NCBI RefSeq assembly: GCF_009469595.2
Contig: NZ_SSXV01000002.1
Span: 186,001-250,000 of the forward strand
Source: Thauera sp. 2A1
GTDB taxonomy: Bacteria > Pseudomonadota > Gammaproteobacteria > Burkholderiales > Rhodocyclaceae
DNA: 64,000 nucleotides
Reading direction: 5' to 3'
Shown here: positions 36,468 to 45,402 of the stretch, one piece after another
Position numbering within the stretch: the first letter of the stretch is position 1
Layout of the letters: every line of letters begins with the position of its first letter
Notes under the pieces: generated by a model
Database searches by the model: none
Told to the model about the DNA's origin: nothing
Seen by the model: the letters and a program-made list of their open reading frames with translations, nothing else
Made by a program: the position numbers and the translations under genes

Positions 36468-38729
36468 ATGCCGCGGGTAATGGAGATCACCACGCCGCTC
36501 GATCCGGATGTGTTGCTGTTCCATTCCATCGTCGTGCGTGAGGAGATGGGGCGGCTGTTCGAGTTCGACATCACCGTGCTGAGCCCGCGCAACGATATCG
36601 ACCCCAACAAGCTGCTCGGCAAGAACGTCACCGTGAAGGTGGAACTCGCCGACGGCGCCATTCGCCATTTCGACGCCTATGTGACGCGTTTCGCCTTCGC
36701 CGGCGTCCATGGCCGCTATCTGCGCTACCAGATCGTCGGCCGCCCCTGGCTGTGGTTCCTGACGCGCACGGCCGATTGCCGCATCTTCCAGAACAAGAAG
36801 GTGCCGGACATCATCAAGGACATCTTCGCCAAGTACGCGATCGCTTCCTACGAGCTGGACAAGCTCACCGGCACCTACGAACCGTGGGAATACTGCGTGC
36901 AGTACCGCGAGACCGACTTCAACTTCGTCAGCCGCCTGATGGAGCAGGAGGGCATCTCCTACTTCTTCACCCATGCCGACGGCAAGCACACGCTGGTGCT
37001 GGCCGATTCGCCGAGCGCGCACGAAGCCTATCCGGGCTATGCGGAGATCCCCTTCGTCACCGGCGAGCGCGCCACCCGCATCGAGCAGGAACGCATCTCG
37101 GAATGGGGCTTCAACTGGGAGATCCAGCCCGGCGCCTATGCCATCGACGACTTCGATTTCAAGAAGCCCAGCGTCGAATTGCTGAAGCAGACCAAGCAGA
37201 AGCGCGGCTACGCCGAGGCCACGCACGAGATCTACGACTACCCCGGCGAATACGACACCCCGGCGGAGGGCGAGACCTATGTCCGCATCCGCCTGGAGGA
37301 ACTGCAATCGCAGGTGCAGGTGATGCAGGGCGCGGGCAATGCCCGCGGCATCGCGGCCGGCAGCATCTTCAAGCTCACCGGCCAGCCGCGCGAAGACCAG
37401 AACCGCAAGTACCTGATCACCGCCGCCACGCTCAGCTTTGCCTACAACGACTACGAGTCCTCGGAGTCGGAAGGCGCCACCTACCGTTCCAGCTTCAGTT
37501 GCATCAACAACGATGCGCCGTTCCGCACGCCGCGCACCACGCCCAAACCCATCGTGCAGGGCCTGCAGACCGCCATCGTCGTCGGTCCGGCCGGCGACGA
37601 GATCTACACCGACCAGTACGGCCGCGTGAAGGTGCATTTCCACTGGGACCGCCACGGCGACGCGGACGAGAACGCCTCGTGCTGGATGCGCGTGTCACAC
37701 CCCTGGGCGGGGAAGAATTTCGGCATGGTCGCGCTGCCGCGCATCGGCCAGGAAGTGGTGGTCGAGTTCCTCGAAGGCGACCCCGACCGCCCGCTCATCA
37801 CCGGCCGCGTCTACAACGCCGAGCAGATGCCGCCTTGGGCGCTGCCCGCGAACAAGACGCAGACCGGCGTCCTCACCCGCTCCTCGCTGGGCGGCAGCGC
37901 TGCCAATGCCAACGCCATCCGCTTCGAGGACAAGAAGGGTGCCGAGCAACTGTGGATCCACGCCGAGAAGAACCAGGACATCGAGGTCGAGAACGACGAG
38001 ACGCACTGGGTCGGCCACGACCGCACCAAGACCATCGACCACGACGAAACCACCCACGTCAAGCACGACCGCACCGAGACGGTGGACAACAACGAGACCA
38101 TCACCATCCACGGCCAGCGCACCGAGACGGTGGACAAGGACGAGACGATCACCATCCACCAGAACCGCAAGGAGCGCGTCGACATCAACGAGACGATCTC
38201 GATCGGCGCCAACCGTACCGAGGACGTGGGTGTGAACGAGGGCATCACCATCGGCAGCAACCGTACGGTGACGGTGGGCGCGAGCGAAACCAAGACGGTC
38301 GCCCTGCAGCGCACGCACAGCGTGGGGGTGAATGAGACGATCGCCATCGGCGCGGCGCAGGAGGTGGCGATCGGCGCGTATCAGACGGTGAATGTGGGTG
38401 CGAATCAGGATGTCAGCGTGGGGGCGAATCGTTCTATCTCGTCCGGCGCGAACTTGTCGACCTCGGTCGGCGCCGACGAGTCGCGCGACGTCACCAACGG
38501 CCGCAGCACGAACATCGGCAAGGACGACTCGCTGAAGGTGGGCAAGAACCTCGTCATCGACGCCGGCGACTCGGTCACGATCAAGACCGGCAGCGCCAGC
38601 ATCACGATGAAGAAAGACGGGACGATCGCCATCAAGGGCAAGGACATCAGTATTGAAGGTAGCGGGAAGATCAACGTCAAGGCTTCGAGCGATATCACCA
38701 TGAAGGGCTCGAAGATTCTGCAGAACTGA
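36468..38729 (+). CDS. vgrG: T6SS spike protein VgrG (TssI)
   Basis: A 753-residue spike trimer subunit. The N-terminal gp27-like part runs to about residue 380 (EMGRLFEFDITVLSPRNDID; RETDFNFVSRLMEQEGISYF). The gp5 OB-fold follows (DQYGRVKVHFHWDRHG; ASCWMRVSHPWAGKNFGMVA; LPRIGQEVVVEFLEGDPDRP). Then comes a long repeated beta-needle of short units such as RTETVDNNETITI and RTETVDKDETITI. The C-terminus ends in GKINVKASSDITMKGSKILQ without an added catalytic domain, so this is a structural VgrG that probably carries effectors by adaptors. DUF6484 and DUF2169 genes follow directly, matching that view. Confidence 0.96.
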   Translation: MPRVMEITTPLDPDVLLFHSIVVREEMGRLFEFDITVLSPRNDIDPNKLLGKNVTVKVELADGAIRHFDAYVTRFAFAGVHGRYLRYQIVGRPWLWFLTRTADCRIFQNKKVPDIIKDIFAKYAIASYELDKLTGTYEPWEYCVQYRETDFNFVSRLMEQEGISYFFTHADGKHTLVLADSPSAHEAYPGYAEIPFVTGERATRIEQERISEWGFNWEIQPGAYAIDDFDFKKPSVELLKQTKQKRGYAEATHEIYDYPGEYDTPAEGETYVRIRLEELQSQVQVMQGAGNARGIAAGSIFKLTGQPREDQNRKYLITAATLSFAYNDYESSESEGATYRSSFSCINNDAPFRTPRTTPKPIVQGLQTAIVVGPAGDEIYTDQYGRVKVHFHWDRHGDADENASCWMRVSHPWAGKNFGMVALPRIGQEVVVEFLEGDPDRPLITGRVYNAEQMPPWALPANKTQTGVLTRSSLGGSAANANAIRFEDKKGAEQLWIHAEKNQDIEVENDETHWVGHDRTKTIDHDETTHVKHDRTETVDNNETITIHGQRTETVDKDETITIHQNRKERVDINETISIGANRTEDVGVNEGITIGSNRTVTVGASETKTVALQRTHSVGVNETIAIGAAQEVAIGAYQTVNVGANQDVSVGANRSISSGANLSTSVGADESRDVTNGRSTNIGKDDSLKVGKNLVIDAGDSVTIKTGSASITMKKDGTIAIKGKDISIEGSGKINVKASSDITMKGSKILQN

Positions 38730-38760
38730 CATCGCGCGAGCGGTCGGAGAGGGGGTTCAA

Positions 38761-39258
38761 ATGAGCGGTCGTGACCAGTTGGAGATGCTTCGCGTGCCCG
38801 CACCGGCACATCCAGCGGGCGTCAGCGCGACGGACGTACGCATGGACGGCGTGGTGATCGGCGAACTGATTGCTTTAACGGATCAGGGGGGGACACCGCT
38901 GGTGCTCTACCCCGGTAGCGCGGCGCTGGCTGCGCGCAGTACGGTCGATCTGCACGGGGGGCACATCGGCAGATCCGTGGTGCTCATGTTCGAGGCTGGC
39001 GACCCGCGCAGGCCGATCGTCATGGGTTTGCTCCGAGGTGGCGAATCGTGGTCGCTCGCCGAGGCGCCGGAGAATGTGGAAGTGGATGCCGATGGCGAAC
39101 GAATGGTGGTCTGCGCGAAAGAGCGACTCGTCCTGCGTTGCGGCAAGGCGAGCATCACCCTCACCCGCGCTGGCAAGGTCCTGATCGAAGGGGCCTACGT
39201 GCTGAGCCGATCGTCGGGGGTTAATCGGGTCAAGGGCGGCAGCGTGCAACTGAACTGA
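38761..39258 (+). CDS. DUF6484 T6SS-associated protein
   Basis: A 165-residue protein resembling DUF6484, found after vgrG genes. The segment DGVVIGELIALTDQGGTPLV followed by LYPGSAAL, and GRSVVLMFEAGDPRRPIVMG, resembles an OB-like beta domain similar to the VgrG gp5 region. The C-terminus (ERLVLRCGKASITLTRAGKV) repeats the beta-needle pattern seen at the VgrG tip (GSASITMKKDGTI). It may add to, or chaperone, the spike. No signal peptide. The DUF2169 gene starts 43 bases later. Confidence 0.78.
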   Translation: MSGRDQLEMLRVPAPAHPAGVSATDVRMDGVVIGELIALTDQGGTPLVLYPGSAALAARSTVDLHGGHIGRSVVLMFEAGDPRRPIVMGLLRGGESWSLAEAPENVEVDADGERMVVCAKERLVLRCGKASITLTRAGKVLIEGAYVLSRSSGVNRVKGGSVQLN

Positions 39259-39301
39259 ACTTCGAAGCACGACGAAGCGCCTCATCGGTGGTGGAAGATT
39301 G

Positions 39302-40303
39302 ATGTGGAATCTGAGCAACAGCACGCCCTACGCCGCAATCGCGACACTGGCGGCCGATCGCGACGGCCACGACCTCTGGATCACGGTTGTGAAGGCGACC
39401 TTCGACGTTGTGCCGGACGGCTCGGTCGAACGCGCTGCCGAGCAACTTCCGGTCGTCTTCGCGCCCCTGTTCGCCGGCGATCCGAGCCGCTCGAGCCTCC
39501 TTGCGGAAAGCGACATCGACTATGCCAAGGCGGGTGTCGATGTCCTGGTCCAAGGTACTGTCCATGCCCCCCAAGGGAAACCCGCCCAAGAAGTTCTGGT
39601 CGGGCTCGATGTCGATGGCAGGCGCAAGATCTTGCGTGTGCACGGTGAGCGCCAGTGGATACGGCGAGCCGGTATCGTAGGGCTCTCCGAGGCGCAACTA
39701 TTTACAGAGATGCCTTTGACCTATGAATTTGCGTTTGGCGGCTTCGATCCAGTCGATGAGAACGACCATGATGAGCGCAACCCGGCGGGTCGCGGCTACG
39801 CAAAAAAGTCGTCGCGGCTGGTAGACCGGCCGGCGCCGCGAATCGAGTATGTCGATAACCGTGCCGACGGCCCACAGCCGAGACCGGCCGGTTTCGGGCC
39901 CGTCGCGCGCCACTGGCTGCCGCGACGAACATTGGCAGGTACCTACGACGACAAGTGGAAGGAAGAGCGCTTGCCTCTGCTGCCAACGGACTTCGACGAA
40001 CGTTTTTTTCTGGCTGCACCCGAAGACCAGCAATTTACTCGGCTGCCACAACAGGCGCTGGTCCGCGTAGCCGGAATGTCTGCCGATGGGAGCCAACTGA
40101 CTTTTCGTATTCCCCGCATCGCTCTTGCCCTCAATATCCAGATTGGCAACCGCGAGGTCAATCGACGCCCGAGTCTTCGCACGGTCCTCGTTCTTCCCGA
40201 TTCACGCAGGGTGGTCGTGACATATGCCGACGCAATGCCTTGCTCCGGCGAGAAGTTCAGCATCGTCGATACGGAAGTGGTCGAAAAGAGGTTTATTCAG
40301 TAG
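39302..40303 (+). CDS. DUF2169 T6SS effector-adaptor-like protein
   Basis: A 333-residue member of the DUF2169 family, whose members act as adaptors that load PAAR-type effectors onto VgrG. Characteristic segments are LWITVVKATFDVVPDGS near the N-terminus, YEFAFGGFDPVDENDHDERN, GRGYAKKSSRLVDRPAPRIE and the PAGFGPVARHWLPR motif. ATG at 39302 was preferred to the TTG one codon earlier. It is followed by a ketosynthase-like gene with 2 bases between, then the DUF4150 gene, so this is an effector-delivery sub-operon. GC content falls compared with the T6SS core upstream. Confidence 0.9.
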   Translation: MWNLSNSTPYAAIATLAADRDGHDLWITVVKATFDVVPDGSVERAAEQLPVVFAPLFAGDPSRSSLLAESDIDYAKAGVDVLVQGTVHAPQGKPAQEVLVGLDVDGRRKILRVHGERQWIRRAGIVGLSEAQLFTEMPLTYEFAFGGFDPVDENDHDERNPAGRGYAKKSSRLVDRPAPRIEYVDNRADGPQPRPAGFGPVARHWLPRRTLAGTYDDKWKEERLPLLPTDFDERFFLAAPEDQQFTRLPQQALVRVAGMSADGSQLTFRIPRIALALNIQIGNREVNRRPSLRTVLVLPDSRRVVVTYADAMPCSGEKFSIVDTEVVEKRFIQ

Positions 40304-40305
40304 CC

Positions 40306-41397
40306 ATGGCGCAGCCCGCACGTACCTCGGGGTCAGCCCTCGGCATAAGCGTCATCGGCGCTGGTGCCCGAACCTCTCTCGGCGGCGACTTGGCGAGTTC
40401 CGCTGCGGCGGCGAGAGCGGGCATTGCGAATTTTTCCGACCATCCCTTCATGATCGACGTGACCGGGCGGCCGATGGTGGTTGCACGGGACGGTGGCCTT
40501 GCAGTTGAGCTTGAAGCCGAAGAGCGAATGGCGCAACTTGCCGTGGTGGCGGCCGTCGATGCCTTCGCCGGCGTTCTGCCTGCCGAGGACGGACGCCGAA
40601 TTCCATTGAGGCTCTTTCTCGCTTTACCGGAGGCGGACAGGGTTTCCAGTCTCTGGCGGTCCTCGCGGCTTTCCAAAGCGGTCGAGGACGCGCTTGCGGA
40701 CCGCGCCGAGGTCGTCGCAGTGCAGTGCTTCACACTCGGGCATGTTGCGGGGATTGGTGCCGTTCATGCTGCACAACGTGCAATCAGCGAAGGCTTTGTC
40801 GGTTGCTGCCTCATATTGGGCGTCGATAGTTGGCTCGACCCCGTCAGCCTGGAATGGCTCGATGAAAAAGGGCTGCTTCACTCGTCCGCGCGACTCTTCG
40901 GCTTCGTGCCCGGCGAAGCCGCTGCGGGGCTGCTCATCGGCTCGCCGCAAATGGTCGGACGCACGATGCCGAGCGCGGTGCTTCAGGGGGGCAACCTGTC
41001 GGCCGAGGAGAACCTCTTACCCGAGACTCCTCGGTTGGGGCTGGCGTTGACGAAAGTGGCGCGGAATGCGCTGCGTTCGCTCGATGACGGTGACGGGTTT
41101 GCCGAGGCGGTCTTTACCGACCTCAACGGTCTTCCTGAGCGGGCTGATGAGGTTGGTTACACGATGGTGCGCGTGAACGAGCGATTGAGGTCCGGCGGTC
41201 GGATGATCACGCCTGCGGAATGGTTTGGCGACGTTGGCGCGGCAACGGTTCCGTTGATGGCGGCTCTTGCCGTCGCAGCGGCTGAAAAGGGATACAGCCC
41301 GGAGCGGATCACCCTGTTGCTGATTCAGTCGTTGGGCGCAGAACGGGGAGCCTTGCTGATTTCCTTGTGGAATGGAGGGACTGCATCATGCCGGTAA
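40306..41397 (+). CDS. Ketosynthase-fold (thiolase-like) protein of T6SS accessory block
   Basis: A 363-residue protein with the beta-ketoacyl-synthase/thiolase fold. The region near residue 143 (VQCFTLGHVAGIGAVHAAQR) sits where ketosynthases have the catalytic Cys. A cysteine is present (QCFT against ACAT), but the usual small residues around it are changed, and the conserved C-terminal His motifs are not obvious. Enzyme activity is therefore uncertain. Genes of this type occur between DUF2169 and DUF4150 genes in other genomes. It starts 2 bases after DUF2169 and overlaps the DUF4150 gene by 10 bases. It may be a scaffold or a chaperone for the PAAR-like protein rather than an enzyme. Confidence 0.72.
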   Translation: MAQPARTSGSALGISVIGAGARTSLGGDLASSAAAARAGIANFSDHPFMIDVTGRPMVVARDGGLAVELEAEERMAQLAVVAAVDAFAGVLPAEDGRRIPLRLFLALPEADRVSSLWRSSRLSKAVEDALADRAEVVAVQCFTLGHVAGIGAVHAAQRAISEGFVGCCLILGVDSWLDPVSLEWLDEKGLLHSSARLFGFVPGEAAAGLLIGSPQMVGRTMPSAVLQGGNLSAEENLLPETPRLGLALTKVARNALRSLDDGDGFAEAVFTDLNGLPERADEVGYTMVRVNERLRSGGRMITPAEWFGDVGAATVPLMAALAVAAAEKGYSPERITLLLIQSLGAERGALLISLWNGGTASCR

Positions 41398-41774
41398 CCG
41401 TCAGAGCGGACAAATTTTCAATTTCGCACACCGGTGCGAATGGCATCGCCGCGGCGACGGTGCCGGACGTCTGCAAGACACCTTCGCCCGGCGGGCCCAT
41501 TCCCATTCCTTACCCCAACATCGCGATGTCGTCCTCGCTGTCAGACGGCACGACGACGGTGAAGGCCGACGGTAATCCCTGCGCCCACAAACCGTCGAAA
41601 TATGCCCGCAGCAATGGCGATGAGCCGGGTACGGTGGGTGGCGTCAAGTCGAGTGTCAATATGGGCGAGGCGACTTGGCTAACCTACTCCTTTACAGTCA
41701 AACTGGAAGGTGAGGGAGCCTGCCGCCTTACCGACAAGATGTACAACAACAAGCAAAACACGGTTTGCCTTTGA
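41388..41774 (+). CDS. DUF4150 PAAR-like spike-tip protein
   Basis: A 128-residue DUF4150 protein, the PAAR-like cone that caps VgrG and carries effectors. The signature is VPDVCKTPSPGGPIPIPYPN followed by IAMSSSL and GTTTVKADGNPCAHKPSKYA. It is a stand-alone domain ending at NKQNTVCL, with no fused toxin. The start ATG at 41388 overlaps the previous gene's stop by 10 bases. A separate small Cys-rich gene follows after 11 bases and is the likely cargo. Confidence 0.9.
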   Translation: MPVTVRADKFSISHTGANGIAAATVPDVCKTPSPGGPIPIPYPNIAMSSSLSDGTTTVKADGNPCAHKPSKYARSNGDEPGTVGGVKSSVNMGEATWLTYSFTVKLEGEGACRLTDKMYNNKQNTVCL

Positions 41775-41785
41775 GGAGTGCGCTA

Positions 41786-42307
41786 GTGCCCAATATGGAA
41801 ATCGCCGTGATGCCATCGACGCCGGTGGCGATCATAGCTTGTGCGATCCACTGCTGCGACAACAAGGTTTATACGGTGACGGAGCATCCACCGCTGAGCC
41901 CGTGCACCTCCCTCGGGAAGAAGAAAGATACGTGCGTGCGCAGGAACGTAAAAAAGGCGTTGGCCAAGAACAAGATCAAGAACGTGAAGGTCGAGCCAAA
42001 GGAAACAGTCACGGTCATGACCAAAAAAGGACCGAAGGTTTTTAATTGCAAGCCCGACTTCATGGTAGACAACCGTATCATCGACGCAAAGTTTCCCTGC
42101 GACGAAGGCAAGCTTAGGCCGAAGTTGGCGCCCCCCGGCAAGCCCGGCTTGGTTCAGGATCGCGCGGTCGGCGCGGCCAAGAAAACCCCGAAGGAAAAGC
42201 TCGCATATCCAAAAATGAAAGGTCCGGATGGCAAGAAGGTGAAGAGTGTTCGCGTAATGGGGCCGAAGGAGGCCGCGAAGAAGAAGGGTGACTGCCAATG
42301 CTCATGA
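41786..42307 (+). CDS. Small Cys-rich candidate toxin with a PD-(D/E)xK-like motif
   Basis: A 173-residue, lysine-rich protein that I do not recognise as a named family. It contains CKPDFMVDNRIIDAKFPCD: a P-D pair followed eight residues later by D-A-K, the arrangement of PD-(D/E)xK nucleases and a common one among bacterial toxins. Cysteines are frequent (ACAIHCCD, PCTS, DTC, NCK, GDCQCS). The GTG start has TTGAGGAG eight bases upstream; an ATG three codons later is possible. GC content is clearly lower than the T6SS core, pointing to recent transfer. Placed directly after DUF4150 and before a DUF3396 immunity-like gene, it is a likely T6SS nuclease effector, although no activity is shown. 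Confidence 0.62.
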   Translation: MPNMEIAVMPSTPVAIIACAIHCCDNKVYTVTEHPPLSPCTSLGKKKDTCVRRNVKKALAKNKIKNVKVEPKETVTVMTKKGPKVFNCKPDFMVDNRIIDAKFPCDEGKLRPKLAPPGKPGLVQDRAVGAAKKTPKEKLAYPKMKGPDGKKVKSVRVMGPKEAAKKKGDCQCS

Positions 42308-42320
42308 TGGACGTCGCCCG

Positions 42321-43241
42321 ATGAAAATTCTGCAGTACTTCGAGTTGCAGGAAGAAGGCATTCGGCTCACGTCGCTGGTCCTTGCAACAACAATATTCTT
42401 CGACGGATCGATACGCGAGCACGGCGACGATTTGCTGGCGGCCTGGAGCGAGTACCGCGATTGGTGCCCGCCGGAAAGCATGAACTTCTATTCGACCGAG
42501 ACAATGTCGAAACACAAGGCGGTCACCCAGAACACATTGGGCATGCTGCAAGCGTGGTTCGCGCCTGGGTCTCCCGAGCGCAGCATCATTTCGTTCGAGG
42601 TCAAGGACGGAAAGACATTCGATGAAACGCCGCGATGGCTGTTCGATATTGTTGGTATCGAAGGCGATCTGGAGGAACCCTCGCTGTTTCAGATTACGGT
42701 TCCTTACGCCACTGATCCGGCGGTCGCAGACAGGTTGCGCGCATTTACCTGCATGATGATTGGTCGTCTCGACGCGTCGCATGCCGTCGCCGGCGTCGCG
42801 CTGGCGTGTTCGCCGTACGAAGAGGAAACCGCCCAAACCTTTGCGCGTGCGAGGTCGATGCGGCACCGGGGTGTGGACATCCTGCTACGCGAGGCGGACC
42901 GAGTGACCGTCGGTCGAGCTGGCGTCAAGGGGGCGAACTGGCTCACATTCATCGATCAGGGACGGGTGCAGCGACTTGGCGGTGAGGCCGGAGTTCGCTC
43001 CGCGCTTGATCCTGCGGTCGAACTGACTTCCATAAACGGCGGGCTGCTGATGCGGGCAGGTCCAACACCCGCCATCGGCGACGAAAACCGGCGCGACCGG
43101 CTGCCGCTATATCGTAGCGTTTTCCGGGTGATCGAGCCGCTGACAGTTGACGCCTTTGACCGTGCCCTCGATCTTGTGCTCGAGGACGACGAGGAAGCGA
43201 CCGAACTCTCCCAGCGCTGGCGCAGGCGTCTCGCCGAATGA
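42321..43241 (+). CDS. DUF3396 type VI immunity-like protein
   Basis: A 306-residue protein resembling DUF3396, annotated as a type VI immunity family. LVLATTIFFDGSIREHGDDL is near the N-terminus, and PRWLFDIVGIEGDLEEPSLF plus the central GVALACSPYEEETAQTF fit the family. The C-terminal FRVIEPLTVDAFDRALDLVL is acidic. No signal peptide is visible, so it would act in the cytoplasm, consistent with neutralising a nuclease. It lies 13 bases after the candidate toxin. Its stop overlaps the next gene's start by four bases. Confidence 0.72.
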   Translation: MKILQYFELQEEGIRLTSLVLATTIFFDGSIREHGDDLLAAWSEYRDWCPPESMNFYSTETMSKHKAVTQNTLGMLQAWFAPGSPERSIISFEVKDGKTFDETPRWLFDIVGIEGDLEEPSLFQITVPYATDPAVADRLRAFTCMMIGRLDASHAVAGVALACSPYEEETAQTFARARSMRHRGVDILLREADRVTVGRAGVKGANWLTFIDQGRVQRLGGEAGVRSALDPAVELTSINGGLLMRAGPTPAIGDENRRDRLPLYRSVFRVIEPLTVDAFDRALDLVLEDDEEATELSQRWRRRLAE

Positions 43242-44086
43242 GCCTTCTCTTGCCCATCCGCGCTCCCCGGATTGCCAATCTGAATGGGCACTGGCTTTTT
43301 TGCATACGCGCAGATGCGGTTGTCCATGGCCAACTTCGCAGCCTTGCGGGCATGATCCTGCCCTACTGGGTCGCCGCGGGCAAAGAGGGGGGCTATCTCG
43401 CCGCAGCGGCTGAGCCCGGCAACGCTTGTCTGATCGAACGGCCCTTGCCCGATGAGCTTGTAAATGAGGCCGATCTTGCGTTCTTCGCCCGTGCGCTCGA
43501 CCTCCGCGCGTTTCAGATTGTTCGCTCGGCAGTTCTGGCCCAAGCTGCTGGACGCCTGCCGCCCGCAGCCGGAGGTATGGATGACAGGGGCGGTGGGGCG
43601 GAATGGCCCGAGCCACTCTTGTCACTCTTCGGGGCCGCGAGTTTCGTGATCCGACCGCTCGCACGGGGTACCGAGGAGCTCGTTCCTTTGCCGGGTGCGG
43701 AGCCCGACGCCGACGTGTCTGAAATGGATCTGTATCCGTCCGCGCGTCTCCATGCGAGTTACAATTTCGTCTTGGCGCCACAGCCCGGCAAGCTGAGACG
43801 CTGCATCGTCACGTTTGCGGAGAGCGTGGATCGAGCGCTATTGAGCCAGCTTGCGCAGTTCATTTTCCCGTGGGTGCGTTTACTCGAAACCGGTGGTTTC
43901 GATCAGCCGACGGATACGCCGGGCGAACGATCGGCAAGATTCGGCACCGTACAGGTGTACGATCAATTCAGCGCGGAGATCGTCGTCGATCACTTTGCCG
44001 CGGCGGAGGGCGCCTGGAGCGTTCTCGCCAATCTCCTCGCTACGTTTGCCCTCACGCATCCGATCGTCTCGGTCGAGATCAACTAA
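43238..44086 (+). CDS. Unknown protein of the T6SS accessory block
   Basis: A 282-residue protein that I do not recognise. It has no clear signal peptide or membrane helix; the N-terminus (MSLLLPIRAPRIANLNGHW) and the hydrophobic run YWVAAGKEGGYLAAAAEPGN suggest a folded cytoplasmic protein. The segment SARLHASYNFVLAPQPGKLR and the C-terminal VVDHFAAAEGAWSVLANLLA are the most ordered parts. It is translationally coupled to the DUF3396 gene by an ATGA overlap, so it may be a second immunity protein or help the first. The GC content is mixed. Confidence 0.7.
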   Translation: MSLLLPIRAPRIANLNGHWLFCIRADAVVHGQLRSLAGMILPYWVAAGKEGGYLAAAAEPGNACLIERPLPDELVNEADLAFFARALDLRAFQIVRSAVLAQAAGRLPPAAGGMDDRGGGAEWPEPLLSLFGAASFVIRPLARGTEELVPLPGAEPDADVSEMDLYPSARLHASYNFVLAPQPGKLRRCIVTFAESVDRALLSQLAQFIFPWVRLLETGGFDQPTDTPGERSARFGTVQVYDQFSAEIVVDHFAAAEGAWSVLANLLATFALTHPIVSVEIN

Positions 44087-44130
44087 GGGTTCAAGGGCGT
44101 CGAGTCACGCTTCCTGATCAGCATCCACTC

Positions 44131-45396
44131 ATGCCAGTCGCCCCCAGCCACCTTGTAACGACGGTCATTAATCAGCACGTCGAAGAATCGGCGATTCTGC
44201 GCAATATCCGTTCGGTGTTGCTGACGGCACCCCACGTCAAACTCCATCAACTCCGCCGCCTTGATGACCGCATTGCCGCACACCTGGATGGTCTCGCGAT
44301 AGCGGGAGACTTTGGCGTGGCCTTGTCGATGGAGGCTTTGGAAACGCCCGGCGTTGGCGAGGTTTTCGCGGCAGCGGTGCGGGCAATCGAAGACGCGGAC
44401 AAAGGGCGCCTCGACCGGTTGTTCGCAGTGGCCGAGGCGGTGCCGGAAGCGCAGCCGGGACTGATTTCGTCCTTCGGCTGGGTGTCGTCTCAGGTTCTTC
44501 AAGGCACCGTCAGCCAACTGCTCGCGTCCGGCTCGCCGTTTCGTCGCCGGGTGGGCATCGCGGCCTGCGCGATGCACCGCGTCTCCCCCGGGGCTGCGCT
44601 CGACGCCGCCCTTGAGCATCTGGATTCACCGCTGCGTGCCCGAGCGCTGCGTACGCTTGGCGATCTGGGCAAACGTGACACTCTTGCGTCGGTGCGCGAT
44701 TCGCTGGAGGACGAGAACGAAGGGTGCCGCTTTTGGGCGGCCCGGTCGGCGGTGCTGCTCGGGGATCGCGAGTCCGCGCTGGCAAGGCTTGCGAGCGTCT
44801 GCCAAGCACCAGGACCACAACGCGAACGGGCGATGCATCTGACGCTGCGCGCAATGGATGTGCCCCGTGCCCACGAACTGCTCAAGCTTTTCGCCCGCGA
44901 GCTCAAAGACATCCGCCCGCTGATTCAGGGTGCCGGCATCGCCGGTGACCCGCATTACGTCCCGTGGCTCATCAGACACATGGACGACCTGAAGCTGGCG
45001 CGCCTGGCCGGCGAATCCTTCACCTTTATCACCGGCCTGGATCTCGCCTACCTCAATCTAGATCGGCGCCGGCCGGAGGGCGTGGAGTTCGGCCCGAACG
45101 ACAATCCCGAGGACGACGACGTCTCGATGGATCCGGACGATAGCCTGCCGTGGCCCGACCGGCAAAAGATCACTGCCTGGTGGACGGCCCATTCGCAGCG
45201 TTTCCAGTCGGGTGTCAGATACTTCATGGGCGAGCCGGTCAGCCGCGGGCACTGCCTCACCGTTCTCAAGGAAGGTTGTCAGCGCCAGCGCATTGCCGCG
45301 GCGGAATTCCTTTGCCTACTCGATCCTGGCACCGGACTCTTCCCGACCAGCGCCCCCGCCTGGCGCCAGCAGCGATGGCTGGCGGAAATGAGTTGA
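44131..45396 (+). CDS. TIGR02270 family protein
   Basis: A 421-residue protein of the TIGR02270 type, found near T6SS genes. It is mainly helical and HEAT-like: repeated units LEHLDSPLRARALRTLGDLG and SLEDENEGCRFWAARSAVLL lie in the middle (about residues 155-230). VINQHVEESAILRNIRSVLL at the start and VEFGPNDNPEDDDVSMDPDD, an acidic linker, precede the C-terminal KITAWWTAHSQRFQSGVRYF. Role unknown; effector-related scaffolding is a guess. ATG at 44131 was chosen as the first in-frame ATG after the previous gene, with 44 bases between. Confidence 0.8.
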   Translation: MPVAPSHLVTTVINQHVEESAILRNIRSVLLTAPHVKLHQLRRLDDRIAAHLDGLAIAGDFGVALSMEALETPGVGEVFAAAVRAIEDADKGRLDRLFAVAEAVPEAQPGLISSFGWVSSQVLQGTVSQLLASGSPFRRRVGIAACAMHRVSPGAALDAALEHLDSPLRARALRTLGDLGKRDTLASVRDSLEDENEGCRFWAARSAVLLGDRESALARLASVCQAPGPQRERAMHLTLRAMDVPRAHELLKLFARELKDIRPLIQGAGIAGDPHYVPWLIRHMDDLKLARLAGESFTFITGLDLAYLNLDRRRPEGVEFGPNDNPEDDDVSMDPDDSLPWPDRQKITAWWTAHSQRFQSGVRYFMGEPVSRGHCLTVLKEGCQRQRIAAAEFLCLLDPGTGLFPTSAPAWRQQRWLAEMS

Positions 45397-45402
45397 TCGG
45401 CA

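Noticed and set aside
37960..38440. CRISPR-like short repeats in vgrG
   Set aside because: They are in-frame protein repeats of the spike needle with varied spacing and no identical spacer-sized units.
36468..38729. An effector domain at the VgrG C-terminus
   Set aside because: The protein ends in the beta-needle repeat with no extra domain.
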